From: Bacteroidales bacterium | GTDB lineage: Bacteria; Bacteroidota; Bacteroidia; Bacteroidales; UBA1402 | Direction: 5' to 3' | DNA: 64,000 nt | NCBI GenBank assembly: GCA_017468435.1 | Contig: JAFUIP010000015.1 | Coordinates: 144,213-208,212, forward strand | Part shown: piece after piece, positions 53,934-63,100 of the stretch | Layout: each line of letters opens with the position of its first letter | Numbering within the stretch: the first letter of the stretch is position 1 | Translations under genes and position numbers: made by a program | The notes under the pieces: generated by a model | The model's database searches: none | What the model was told of the DNA's origin: nothing | The model's input: only the letters and a program-made list of their open reading frames with translations

Positions 53934-54906
53934 AAGCTTGGAAGAAGGCGTCGATGTTGGCGAAGGGGACCAAAGGCGGAAGGTCGCATCCCGAAGAAAG
54001 CACAAAGTTGTTGTAAGGCTTCATTTTTTCGAGAAGCGCCGAAGTTTCTTCGAAGACTTTTTCGGGAGTGGCTTGCTTGAAAATCGAAACAGGATCGATG
54101 TTGCCCATGACGAGAATAGAAGAAGGCACCTCTGCCATCACCTGCTGCATATCAATCATGTTGCCAAAATGGAGGGCACGGGCGCCGCTGGCAATCATGG
54201 AATTGGTGCAATGTCCGGTGTTGCCGCAGTTGTGCAAAACCAAGGTAAAGTTGTCGTCTTGAACGGCTTCCACCACGCGCTGAACATATTGGGTAGAAAA
54301 TTGCATGGCATCTTCGTCAGAAAGGAGGCCTGAAGCAGGTTCCGCCATCATCACGCCGGCCACGCCCGTTTTCTTGATAGCTTGGCAGTAATTGATAATG
54401 AAGGTGGTACACTTGTCGAGGAGAAGATGCATGGCGTCCGGCTCAATGTAAATGCCCATCATAATTTCGTTCATGTCGTAGAGACGACCGGCCAAAGAGA
54501 AAGGTCCGATACAACCGGCAAAAACAGGACGATCGGTGATGTTTCTGGCAGAGAGCATATTAGCCATCAGATATTGGGGAACACGACCGGCAGAGAGCGG
54601 CGGAATGGCCAAAGCTTCGATATCTTCGGCAGAAGAAAGCAAACGTCCTGACACAGAAGGAATTTCATCTTCGGGCATCACGATGGGAGCGCCAAAAGCC
54701 TCAGCCTCCACCGTCAAGTCCATGATGAGCGTGCAAGCCGCCGAAGGATATTTTTCAGACAAAGCCTTAACAGCCTGATAATGAACTTGTCCGTTGCTAA
54801 CGGCGTCTTTAACGGTTTTACCTATCAATTCGATACCAGGGTGAGTCATAATAGGCACAGCCACCACTTCGGGAGACTGTATCAAAGAGTCAATCCATTT
54901 TTTCAT
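53920..54906 (-). CDS. UroD/MtaA-superfamily protein 1 (putative Zn-dependent methyltransferase)
   Basis: 328 aa from the ATG at 54906 (MKKWIDSLIQSPEVVAVPIM). The fold is that of uroporphyrinogen decarboxylase, but the Zn motif of MtaA/CmuA-type corrinoid methyltransferases is present: TLVLHNCGNTGHC near 219-231 (HxC) and VLSSGCDLPPLVPFANIDAF near 301-320 (third Cys), with MGNIDPVSIF between. In MtaA this site activates a thiol for methyl transfer from a corrinoid protein. Last gene of the UroD2-MFS-UroD1 operon. Its final four codons (LNKH) lie within a palindromic repeat. Confidence 0.85.
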   Translation of the reverse strand: MKKWIDSLIQSPEVVAVPIMTHPGIELIGKTVKDAVSNGQVHYQAVKALSEKYPSAACTLIMDLTVEAEAFGAPIVMPEDEIPSVSGRLLSSAEDIEALAIPPLSAGRVPQYLMANMLSARNITDRPVFAGCIGPFSLAGRLYDMNEIMMGIYIEPDAMHLLLDKCTTFIINYCQAIKKTGVAGVMMAEPASGLLSDEDAMQFSTQYVQRVVEAVQDDNFTLVLHNCGNTGHCTNSMIASGARALHFGNMIDMQQVMAEVPSSILVMGNIDPVSIFKQATPEKVFEETSALLEKMKPYNNFVLSSGCDLPPLVPFANIDAFFQALNKH

Positions 54907-54925
54907 CGTATGTATTCTTTTAATT

Positions 54926-56191
54926 TTAAGCACTATAAGCCTTGCCATCGCGGGGCAAGAAAATTTGTAAGCAAAGCCATGCGGCCACGTAAGCCAAACC
55001 GGCAATCATGAAGACCACGAGATAACTTCCGGTCCATTCCAAGATATTTCCTACGAATGATGATGCCAACACGCCGCCTACAGATCCGCAGAAACCGGCC
55101 AAAGAAGTGAGCGTTGCCACCATGTTTTTAGGATAATAGTCTGATACCAAGGTGTAAATATTGGAAGCCCAACCCTGATGTGCGAAGCAAGCCAAAGAAA
55201 TAAGACCGATGGCGAGCCACAAAGATTTCGCATAGGCCAAGGAAATGACGGGCACCACGCAAAGCGCACAAACAAGCATGGCTGCCTTGCGCGAGAAGGG
55301 AACGGAACAACCGCGTTTGATAAGCAAAGACGACAATCCGCCGCCGGCCACGCCACCAAATGCCGCGAAAGTATAAATGACAATCAAAGCCCATTGCATC
55401 TGCGAAAGATCCACGCCGTGGGTTTTGTTCAAGAAGTCGGGCGCCCAGAAAAGGAAGAACCACCAAACCCAGTCGCAAACGAAGCGCGAGAGGCAAATGC
55501 CGATGGTGCCTTTGAATTTGAGCAACTGGCTCCAAGCTATTTTTTCTTTCTTGGTTTCTTCTTCCACGCCGTCTTGGTTGATGTGGTCGTATTCGCTCTT
55601 TTTCAAACCTTTGGCATCTTTCGGAAGCTTATACATGGGCAGCCAGAAAGCCATCCAGATGAAGCCGAGCAAACCGGTGACGATAAAGGCCCATTGCCAA
55701 CCCCATTTGAGCGTAACGGCAGTAACGATGATGGGCGCCACCACGGCTCCGATATTACTTCCTGAGTTGAAAATACCTGTGGCCAAAGCGCGTTCTTTTT
55801 TGGGAAACCACTCTGCCGTTGCCTTCACCGCCGAGGGAAAGTTGGCCGATTCGCCTATACCTAACATAAAGCGAGCCAAGCCGAAACCGAATGCGCCACG
55901 TGCAGCCGCATGGAAACAACCTGCCAAACTCCAGATAGCGATAGAAATGGCATAAGTGATGCGCGTGCCGTATTTATCGATCAGACGTCCCACGAAGAGC
56001 AAACCCAATGCGTAGGCAGCCTGGAAAGCCGACACGATATAACCATAACCTGCTTCTGTAATTCCCAGATCGTCGGCAATGTAGGGCTTAAGCATACCCA
56101 AAACCTGACGGTCGATGTAATTGATGGTGGTTGCAAAGAACAATAGCGCCACCACGCGCCAACGGTAATTTCCGATTTTTTCTACTGACAT
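54926..56191 (-). CDS. MFS transporter of the anion:cation symporter type (ExuT/hexuronate-like)
   Basis: 421 aa, twelve membrane helices. ATTINYIDRQVLGMLKPYI near 19-37 and RFMLGIGESANFPSAVKATA near 106-125 are typical of ACS-family permeases (ExuT, GarP, glucarate and sialate transporters), which bring in sugar acids with protons. It lies between two UroD-like genes (overlapping UroD2 by 10 bases, 19 bases from UroD1), so it most likely imports the substrate or a related compound for them. The exact ligand is unknown. Confidence 0.88.
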   Translation of the reverse strand: MSVEKIGNYRWRVVALLFFATTINYIDRQVLGMLKPYIADDLGITEAGYGYIVSAFQAAYALGLLFVGRLIDKYGTRITYAISIAIWSLAGCFHAAARGAFGFGLARFMLGIGESANFPSAVKATAEWFPKKERALATGIFNSGSNIGAVVAPIIVTAVTLKWGWQWAFIVTGLLGFIWMAFWLPMYKLPKDAKGLKKSEYDHINQDGVEEETKKEKIAWSQLLKFKGTIGICLSRFVCDWVWWFFLFWAPDFLNKTHGVDLSQMQWALIVIYTFAAFGGVAGGGLSSLLIKRGCSVPFSRKAAMLVCALCVVPVISLAYAKSLWLAIGLISLACFAHQGWASNIYTLVSDYYPKNMVATLTSLAGFCGSVGGVLASSFVGNILEWTGSYLVVFMIAGLAYVAAWLCLQIFLPRDGKAYSA

Positions 56192-57309
56192 ATTTCGTGA
56201 ATTTTATGATACAACATTTCTTGTTCGGCGGGCGTTTCGCAATAAGTCACCACGATGAGTTTCATGCCCGGTTTCCAAAGTTCGCTTACCTTTTGAAGCA
56301 CGAGGTCGGCACTGCCCACGATTCTGGTATTCAAGACGATGCCCGTGCCTGCGAAAGTATCGGCAAAGCCTTCGGTGGGATTGGCGCCCGGGTCGGTAGC
56401 CAAAGAAAAAGCCCCATCGGCCATGCGCAGGTTCTTGATGCCGGCCACCAAATCCTTCTTGCCCGACCAATTACCGCAACTATGGAAAACCGTACCGCCG
56501 AAAGCATCGCCAAGTTTGGTCATGGCAGGCAGACAAAGATCGGCATACAAGTCGGGAGAGAGCATGGTCATGCTGTCGTCGCTCAGACCGAGACCCTGGA
56601 AAGCGCGCGATGAAGAGAATCCGTGACCTGGCTTCACCAGAGCATCGCCAATCATGTCGCGTTGAATGCGGGTATAATCGGCTGTGAGCTCGGCCACGCG
56701 GTCCATGGCTTGCAGAATGTTTTCGGGTTCCAAGCAGAAATCCAAGTAGAATTGGCAAGTATCGATGATATTGCTCAAATTGTTGAGCGGAGATTGCAAA
56801 TCGCAATAGGAGATAGGCAGACGACCTTTGGTTTTGTCGAGAAAATACTCCAGCATTTCCAGATTGTGACGACCTTCGGGCGTTTCGCGAACGGCTTTGA
56901 AAGGCGCATCCAACAATTCGCGGGTGGAAGCAAATTTACCTTCGATGGCAGGCGCTTGTCCTTCGGCCCAGACATAAGGGAATCCGAAAGCGGTGGCCAC
57001 CACGCCCAATCCGTACCAGGGTTCCAGAAAGTTCGGCACATCTGCCTTGAACTTCATGCTTTCCTGCAGAGCGCCCAGCTGCCAGGCCAATGATGCCTGC
57101 ATATCGCGGCAACCCGATGAAAACACTTCCGCCACACGCATTCTGCGGTACACCAACACGCCGGAATCTGCCTCGGCAAATGCCTTGCATCGCTCGTTCA
57201 ACTCTGCTTCGTAAGCGGCATATCTCTCAATATCAAAGTTTTCGGGCTTGATAGCCTCTACTTTGGTGGCCTGCGAATCGGCCAAATTTCCATTAAAAAC
57301 GTCCTTCAT
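56182..57309 (-). CDS. UroD/MtaA-superfamily protein 2
   Basis: 375 aa from the ATG at 57309 (MKDVFNGNLADSQ); an upstream ATG at 57333 would overlap the -7 box and is rejected. It is diverged: PNFLEPWYGLGVVATAFGFP near 96-115, RLPISYCDLQSPLNNLSNII near 160-180. Zn-type ligands are visible at GTVFHSCGNWSGKKDL near 272-287 (HxC) and IVVTYCETPAEQEML near 350-364 (Cys). It opens the minus-strand operon UroD2-MFS-UroD1. Distinct from heme-pathway HemE in these Cys motifs. Confidence 0.8.
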   Translation of the reverse strand: MKDVFNGNLADSQATKVEAIKPENFDIERYAAYEAELNERCKAFAEADSGVLVYRRMRVAEVFSSGCRDMQASLAWQLGALQESMKFKADVPNFLEPWYGLGVVATAFGFPYVWAEGQAPAIEGKFASTRELLDAPFKAVRETPEGRHNLEMLEYFLDKTKGRLPISYCDLQSPLNNLSNIIDTCQFYLDFCLEPENILQAMDRVAELTADYTRIQRDMIGDALVKPGHGFSSSRAFQGLGLSDDSMTMLSPDLYADLCLPAMTKLGDAFGGTVFHSCGNWSGKKDLVAGIKNLRMADGAFSLATDPGANPTEGFADTFAGTGIVLNTRIVGSADLVLQKVSELWKPGMKLIVVTYCETPAEQEMLYHKIHEICQ

Positions 57310-57330
57310 CTCTCTTTTTGAAAAAACACG

Positions 57331-57361
57331 CAAGTATAAGAAACTGTTTTGATTTTATCAA
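57331..57361 (-). promoter_or_regulatory. Promoter of the UroD2-MFS-UroD1 operon
   Basis: Minus strand: TTG (57361-57359), 20 bases, TATACTTG (57338-57331), one mismatch to TAnnTTTG, with ideal spacing; 21 bases before the start at 57309. Confidence 0.6.
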
Positions 57362-57373
57362 CATCTATTTTAC

Positions 57374-57404
57374 TTGTCATTTCTTAAAAAACTGACTATC
57401 TTAG
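57374..57404 (+). promoter_or_regulatory. Promoter of the UroD3-RhaM-FucP operon
   Basis: TTG (57374-57376), 20 bases, TATCTTAG (57397-57404), one mismatch; 32 bases before the start at 57437. With the opposing promoter it forms a 127-base divergent control region that could share an operator. Confidence 0.6.
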
Positions 57405-57436
57405 CCGCCACTAACGTTTTTACAATTTTTATCAAG

Positions 57437-58474
57437 ATGACCCACAGAGAAAGATTTTTTGCCACGCTCAATCGGGAAAAAGTTGACCGTCCCGCCAGTT
57501 GGCTCGGATTGCCCGTTCCCGGAGCTCTTCCCAAACTTTTCGAATATTTCAAAGTAGATAATGTAGATGCGCTCAAGCGTCTTATCGATGACGACGTTTA
57601 CCCCATTCCTGTGCCTTACGACAATCCGCCCACCAACGACATCGGCTGTTCTTTGGCTTTTGCGAAAGGCGGCGAAGGTGGCGCTCAGGACGAACGCACG
57701 CTCACGGCTCCCGGCTTTTTCGAAGACATGACCGACCCGGCTTTGGTGGAAACCTTCCCATGGCCCGATCCCGAACAGCACATCGACTTTAACAAGGCCT
57801 GCGAACTGGCCAAGAACGCGCCCGAAGACATGGCTCGCATGGGCATTATGTGGGCTGCTCATTTCCAAGATGCCTGCTCGGCTTTCGGTATGGAAAACGC
57901 GCTGATGACCATGTTTATGGCGCCCGAAATGTTCCAAGCCGTCATCGATCGAATCACAAAATTCTACCTCGATTGCGGTGAAATTTTCTACGAAGCCACC
58001 AAGGGATATCTCGATGCCGTGCTTATCGGCAACGACTTCGGTAGCCAGACCGGCCTGATGGTAGGTCCCGACGAATTGCGTCAGTTTGTGTTCCCCGGCA
58101 CCAAGAAATTGGTGGAACAGGCCAAGAGTTACGGACTGGCCGTGGTGCATCATTCTTGCGGTTCCATCTATCCTGTCATCGACGATCTGTTCGATTTAGG
58201 CGTTGACATTATCCACCCCATTCAGGCCAAGGCCAAAGACATGCAGGCCGAAAAATTGGCTGCTGACTTCGCAGGAAAAGGCTGTTTCTTCGGTGGTATC
58301 GACGCGCAGCATCTCTTGGTGAACGGAACGCCCGAAGAAGTGGCTGCCGATGTTCGCCGCGTGCGCAAGGCCTTCCCTACCGGCCTGATTTTCTCACCCA
58401 GTCACGAAGCTATTTTGCCCGATATCAACCCGGCCAACATTGAGGCTTTGTTTAAAACTCTTCACGAAGATTAA
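57437..58474 (+). CDS. UroD/MtaA-superfamily protein 3
   Basis: 345 aa from the ATG at 57437 (MTHRERFFATLNREKVDRPA, the usual start of UroD-like proteins). GNDFGSQTGLMVGPDELRQF near 197-216 and VVHHSCGSIYPVIDDLFDLG near 236-255 hold the HxC pair; the third position reads IFSPSHEAILPDINPANIEA near 316-335, with His where UroD1 has Cys. This branch is common in sugar-use clusters of gut bacteria but has no established reaction. First gene of the plus-strand operon, 20 bases before the mutarotase. Confidence 0.83.
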   Translation: MTHRERFFATLNREKVDRPASWLGLPVPGALPKLFEYFKVDNVDALKRLIDDDVYPIPVPYDNPPTNDIGCSLAFAKGGEGGAQDERTLTAPGFFEDMTDPALVETFPWPDPEQHIDFNKACELAKNAPEDMARMGIMWAAHFQDACSAFGMENALMTMFMAPEMFQAVIDRITKFYLDCGEIFYEATKGYLDAVLIGNDFGSQTGLMVGPDELRQFVFPGTKKLVEQAKSYGLAVVHHSCGSIYPVIDDLFDLGVDIIHPIQAKAKDMQAEKLAADFAGKGCFFGGIDAQHLLVNGTPEEVAADVRRVRKAFPTGLIFSPSHEAILPDINPANIEALFKTLHED

Positions 58475-58494
58475 TCTCTAAAAACCAAACAATT

Positions 58495-58815
58495 ATGAAA
58501 CGTTACGGACAAGTTATCGCCGTCAAACCGGAAAAATTGGAAGAATACAAGCGCCTTCATGCCAATGCCTGGCCCGGCGTATTGAAAATGATCAGTGAAT
58601 GTAATATCCGCAACTACAGCATCTACTACAAGGATGGTCTGTTGTTCAGCTACTACGAATACATTGGCAATGACTACGAAGCCGATATGGCCAAGATGGC
58701 TGCCGACGAAGAAACCCAACGTTGGTGGGATGTTTGCAAACCTTGCCAGCAACCGCTCGAAACCCGCGCCGAAGGCGAATGGTGGGCTGACATGGAAGAA
58801 GTGTTCCACTATTAA
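58495..58815 (+). CDS. L-rhamnose mutarotase family protein (RhaM-like)
   Basis: 106 aa, the family length. KRYGQVIAVKPEKLEEYKRL at the start, LHANAWPGVLKMISECNIRN next, YSIYYKDGLLFSYYEYIG near 38-55, and MAADEETQRWWDVCKPCQQP near 64-83 match RhaM (DUF718). RhaM converts the alpha and beta forms of L-rhamnose; relatives act on L-fucose and other 6-deoxysugars. The companion FucP-like symporter 12 bases downstream suggests that a 6-deoxyhexose or its derivative is handled. Confidence 0.9.
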   Translation: MKRYGQVIAVKPEKLEEYKRLHANAWPGVLKMISECNIRNYSIYYKDGLLFSYYEYIGNDYEADMAKMAADEETQRWWDVCKPCQQPLETRAEGEWWADMEEVFHY

Positions 58816-58827
58816 TTCGTTTGCCTT

Positions 58828-60051
58828 ATGTCAATGTTTAAAAATAACAAGGGAGTCAACTATCTGATTCCCTTCCTCTTGATTGCCACGTTGTACTTGC
58901 TATGGGGTTTGGCTCACGGTATGCTGGATGTCCTCAACAAACATTTCCAAGAAACTTTCGATATGACCAAGGCCCAATCGGGTTTTGTACAATTCTCGGT
59001 GTACATCGGATATTTCATCATGTCGCTGCCGGCAGGTTTCATCATGAAGAAAGCCGGATACAAACGCGGATTGATGATTGGTCTGCTTATTTTCGCCTTC
59101 GGTTCTTTGCTCTTCATCCCGGCCAGCTACATTCATTCGCCGTACCCATTCTTCATTGCCTTGTTCATCCTGGCTTGTGGTCTGTGTATCATCGAGAATG
59201 GAGCGCATCCTTGTGCCACCGGCATGGGTCCCGAAGAATTTGCCGAACAACGCATCAACTACGCCGCGGCTTTTAACGGTGTGGGTTGGATTGTGGGTCC
59301 GCTCCTGGGCACCGCGCTCATTCTGAACGGCACCGGCAGCAATTTCGATTTGGCTAAACCTTACATCGTGGTGGCCGCTTTGGTTATTTTGGTAGCCATC
59401 GTAATGATTTTCATTAAGTTGCCCGAGGCTGAAATGGAAGCCGATCAAAAAGAAAGCGCCATAGAGGCCGGTACCGAAACCGGTTCTATCTGGGAACACA
59501 AGCTCTTCATTTTCGCGCTTATAGCCCAATTCCTTTATGTGGGTGCGCAGACCGGCGTGGGCAGTTTCTTCATCAACTATGCCGTAGAAACCGACCCGAG
59601 CATGAGCAACGAAACGGCCGGTTATCTCTTAGCTTTCGGTTGCATGGGCATGTTCTTCATAGGCCGTATGCTTAGCGGTTTCATCATGAAGTGGATCAAG
59701 CCCGCGCAATTGCTGAGCATTTTCGGATTGTTGGGCACGCTTTGCATGGTTCTGGTACTGATGAAGTTGGGACGCGTTTCCTTTATCGGATTGTTCCTCA
59801 GCTATTTCTTCATGGCGCCCATGTTCCCCACCATCTTCGCTCTGGGCGTGAAAGGCATGGGTTCGCACACCAAACAGGCTTCGTCTTTGCTGGTGATGTG
59901 TATCGTTGGCGGCGCTGTTTTCCCCATCGGAATGGGCGCTCTCGGACAAGAAAACATGGCACTTGGCTTTATCCTGCCACTGATTGCTTTCATCTACATC
60001 GCAGCCTTCGGTGTGATGCATGCCATCGCGGGTAAAAAAGAGTTGAAATAG
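58828..60051 (+). CDS. FucP-like sugar:proton symporter (MFS)
   Basis: 407 aa, twelve membrane helices. LIATLYLLWGLAHGMLDVLN near 17-36, FDMTKAQSGFVQFSVYIGYF near 43-62, and ILACGLCIIENGAHPCATGM near 113-132 are close to L-fucose permease FucP. It imports a monosaccharide, likely a 6-deoxyhexose or galactose-type sugar. Last gene of the UroD3-RhaM-FucP operon; purL follows with its own promoter. Confidence 0.88.
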   Translation: MSMFKNNKGVNYLIPFLLIATLYLLWGLAHGMLDVLNKHFQETFDMTKAQSGFVQFSVYIGYFIMSLPAGFIMKKAGYKRGLMIGLLIFAFGSLLFIPASYIHSPYPFFIALFILACGLCIIENGAHPCATGMGPEEFAEQRINYAAAFNGVGWIVGPLLGTALILNGTGSNFDLAKPYIVVAALVILVAIVMIFIKLPEAEMEADQKESAIEAGTETGSIWEHKLFIFALIAQFLYVGAQTGVGSFFINYAVETDPSMSNETAGYLLAFGCMGMFFIGRMLSGFIMKWIKPAQLLSIFGLLGTLCMVLVLMKLGRVSFIGLFLSYFFMAPMFPTIFALGVKGMGSHTKQASSLLVMCIVGGAVFPIGMGALGQENMALGFILPLIAFIYIAAFGVMHAIAGKKELK

Positions 60052-60052
60052 C

Positions 60053-60083
60053 TTGCTTTTCATTCGCAGTAACATTACTTTTG
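60053..60083 (+). promoter_or_regulatory. Promoter of purL
   Basis: TTG (60053-60055), 20 bases, TACTTTTG (60076-60083), full consensus; 29 bases before the start at 60113. The gap shows no purine riboswitch-like structure that I can recognise. Confidence 0.75.
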
Positions 60084-60112
60084 CAGTCCTTTTAGAACCT
60101 CATAAAACAGTT

Positions 60113-63100
60113 ATGATACAATTCTTCAAAACCAAAGAAAACAGTGTGTTGGCCGTAGAATGCGCACAAGTATTCTCTGCCAAAGACATTGAAAAACTCA
60201 CTTGGCTCTTCAGTGGCGCCGCTGCATTGGAAGACAAATCTCTCGAAGGTATTTTCATCGGACCTCGTCGCGAAATGATTACCCCCTGGAGTACCAATGC
60301 AGTTGAAATCACTATGAACTTAGGATTGACGGGTATTTCTCGCATCGAAGAATATTTTCCCGTCGATACTGCCGATGCCGAACACGACCCCATGCTCCAA
60401 CGCGTTTACAAAGGCTTGGATCAGGAGATTTTCACCATCGACAAGCAAGCCGATCCCATTGTTTACATCGAAGACATCGCGGCTTACAACTTGCAGGAAG
60501 GCTTGGCATTGAGCCAACAGGAAATCGATTATCTGAACAGTGTGGCCAAGAAGCTCGGACGCTCGCTCACCGACAGCGAAGTTTTCGGTTTCTCTCAGGT
60601 GAACTCTGAACACTGTCGTCATAAAATCTTCAACGGAGTCTATATCATCGATGGCGAAGAAAAACCCAGTTCGCTGTTCAAGTTGATCAAGAAGACTTCG
60701 GAAATGAATCCCAATCGTTTGGTTTCGGCATACAAAGATAACGTTGCCTTTAACGAAGGTCCCGTCATCGAACAGTTTGCACCCGCCACCAACGACAAGG
60801 CCGATTATTTTGAAATCAAAGACATTCAGTCTGTTATCTCGCTGAAAGCCGAAACGCACAACTTCCCCACCACGGTGGAACCTTTCAACGGTGCTGCCAC
60901 GGGTACGGGTGGTGAAATCCGCGACCGTCTGGGTGGAGGTAAAGCTTCTCTGCCCATTGCCGGTACGGCTGTTTACATGACCTCTTATCCGCGCAACAAG
61001 AAAGACCACGCTTGCGAAAACGGCATGAAGGAACGTTCTTGGCTGTATCAGACGCCCGAACAGATTCTTATCAAGGCTTCGAATGGTGCCAGCGACTTCG
61101 GTAACAAATTCGGACAGCCACTTATCTGTGGTTCTTTGCTCACCTTCGAACACGAAGAAAACGACAAGAAATTCGCTTACGACAAGGTTATCATGTTGGC
61201 CGGCGGTGTTGGTTTCGGCAACAAGAAAGATGCCATCAAGGGCGAACCTACTCCCGGACAGAAAATCGTCATCATGGGTGGCGACAACTATCGTATCGGT
61301 ATGGGTGGCGGTGCTGTTTCTTCGGTGGAAACCGGCCAATATTCCAACGCCATCGAGCTGAACGCCGTGCAACGTGCCAACCCCGAAATGCAGAAACGCG
61401 TTTCTAACGTTATCCGCGCCATGACCGAAGCCGATGTCAATCCTATCGTTTCTATCCACGACCACGGAGCAGGCGGCCACTTGAACTGCTTGTCGGAATT
61501 GGTGGAAGCTACCGGCGGTAAAATCGACATGGATGCGCTGCCCGTTGGCGATCCTACTTTGTCGGCCAAGGAAATCATCGGAAACGAAAGCCAGGAACGT
61601 ATGGGCTTGGTGGTTGACGAAAAAGACATAGATTTGCTCAGAAACATTGCCGAACGTGAACGCGCTCCTTTCTACGTAGTGGGCGAAACCACCGGCGATA
61701 TGCAATTCGTATTTGAAAACAAGCAGGGAGAACATCCTATCAATATTGCCTTGGAAGATATGTTCGGCAAACCGCCACGCACAGTCATCACCGACCACAG
61801 CGTGGTAGAAACCTACGATGCGCCCAAATACGACCAGGAACAATTGGAAACCTATCTGAAAGACGTGCTTTCTTTGGAAGCCGTTGCTTGTAAGGATTGG
61901 CTCACCAACAAGGTGGACCGTTCCGTTACCGGCAAGGTGGCCCGTCAGCAATGCGCCGGCGACATTCAGTTGCCCGTTTGCGACCTGGGTGTGGTGGCGC
62001 TCGATTATCGTGGCAAAGCCGGTATCGCAACTTCTATCGGACACGCGCCTCAGGCTGCTTTGGCCGATCCGGCTGCCGGTTCTGTTTTGGCCATTGCCGA
62101 ATCTCTGACCAACATCGTTTGGGCTCCGTTGAGCGAACAATTGAAGAGTGTTTCTCTGTCGGCCAACTGGATGTGGCCTTGTAAGAACGAAGGCGAAGAT
62201 GCACGTCTGTATAAAGCTGTTCAAGCTGCCAGCGATTTTGCCATTGCCTTAGGCATCAACATTCCTACGGGTAAAGACTCGCTTTCCATGACACAGAAAT
62301 ATGGACAAGACAAGGTATTCTCTCCCGGTACGGTTATCATCTCGGCCGGCGCCGAAGTATCTGACGTAAAGAAAGTTATCACGCCTGTTTTGAGTCAGCA
62401 CAGAAATTATCCTTTGTATTATATCGACTTCTCTGCCGACGAACTGAAACTGGGTGGTTCTGCCTTTGCTCAGTCTTTGAACAAGATTGGTCAGGATGTG
62501 CCTTGCGTCAAGGATGCCGAATACTTCAAACGCGCTTTCAATGCCGTACAGGAAATGGTTGATAAGGGTATGCTGGCTGCCGGTCACGACGTGTCTGCCG
62601 GTGGTTTGGTGACCGCCTTGCTCGAAATGTGCTTCCCCAACACTCACGGCGGTTTGAACATCTGCTTAGACGAAATGGCCGCCGCCATGGGCGCCGAAGA
62701 CGATCTGGTAAAGGTATTGTTTGCCGAAAATCCTGCCGTTTTGATTCAGGCCAAGAATGCTGCTGAAGCTGAAGCTCTGATGAGCCAGGCCGGTCTGCGC
62801 TACTTCCGTCTGGGTAATGTTTCCGGCGAACGCAAACTGAGCATCGTAGCCCAAGAAGAAGTGTTCAAATTCGACATCGACGTTTTGCGCGACATCTGGT
62901 ACGAACCTTCTTACTTGCTCGAACGCAAACAGGCTGCAGGCAATTGTCCCGAAGAACGTTTCAAGAACTACAAGAACCAACCGCTGCTCACGCAGTTCAA
63001 TGCCGATTTCAGCGGAAAGCTCGCACAATATGGCATCAGCGCCGACCGTCGCAGCAAGAGTGGCGTGAAGGCTGCCATCATCCGTGAAAAAGGTGTGAAC

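Noticed and set aside
53341..53935. CRISPR array in the repeat-rich stretch
   Set aside because: Units are about 120 bp with no unique spacers of regular length and no cas genes; they are palindromic repeats.
53920..58474. Heme pathway uroporphyrinogen decarboxylase (hemE)
   Set aside because: The three proteins have HxC motifs of the methyltransferase branch and lie among sugar genes rather than heme genes.
60320..62224. Very long minus-strand open frame opposite purL
   Set aside because: It is a shadow of the purL codon pattern; no start signal or recognisable protein.
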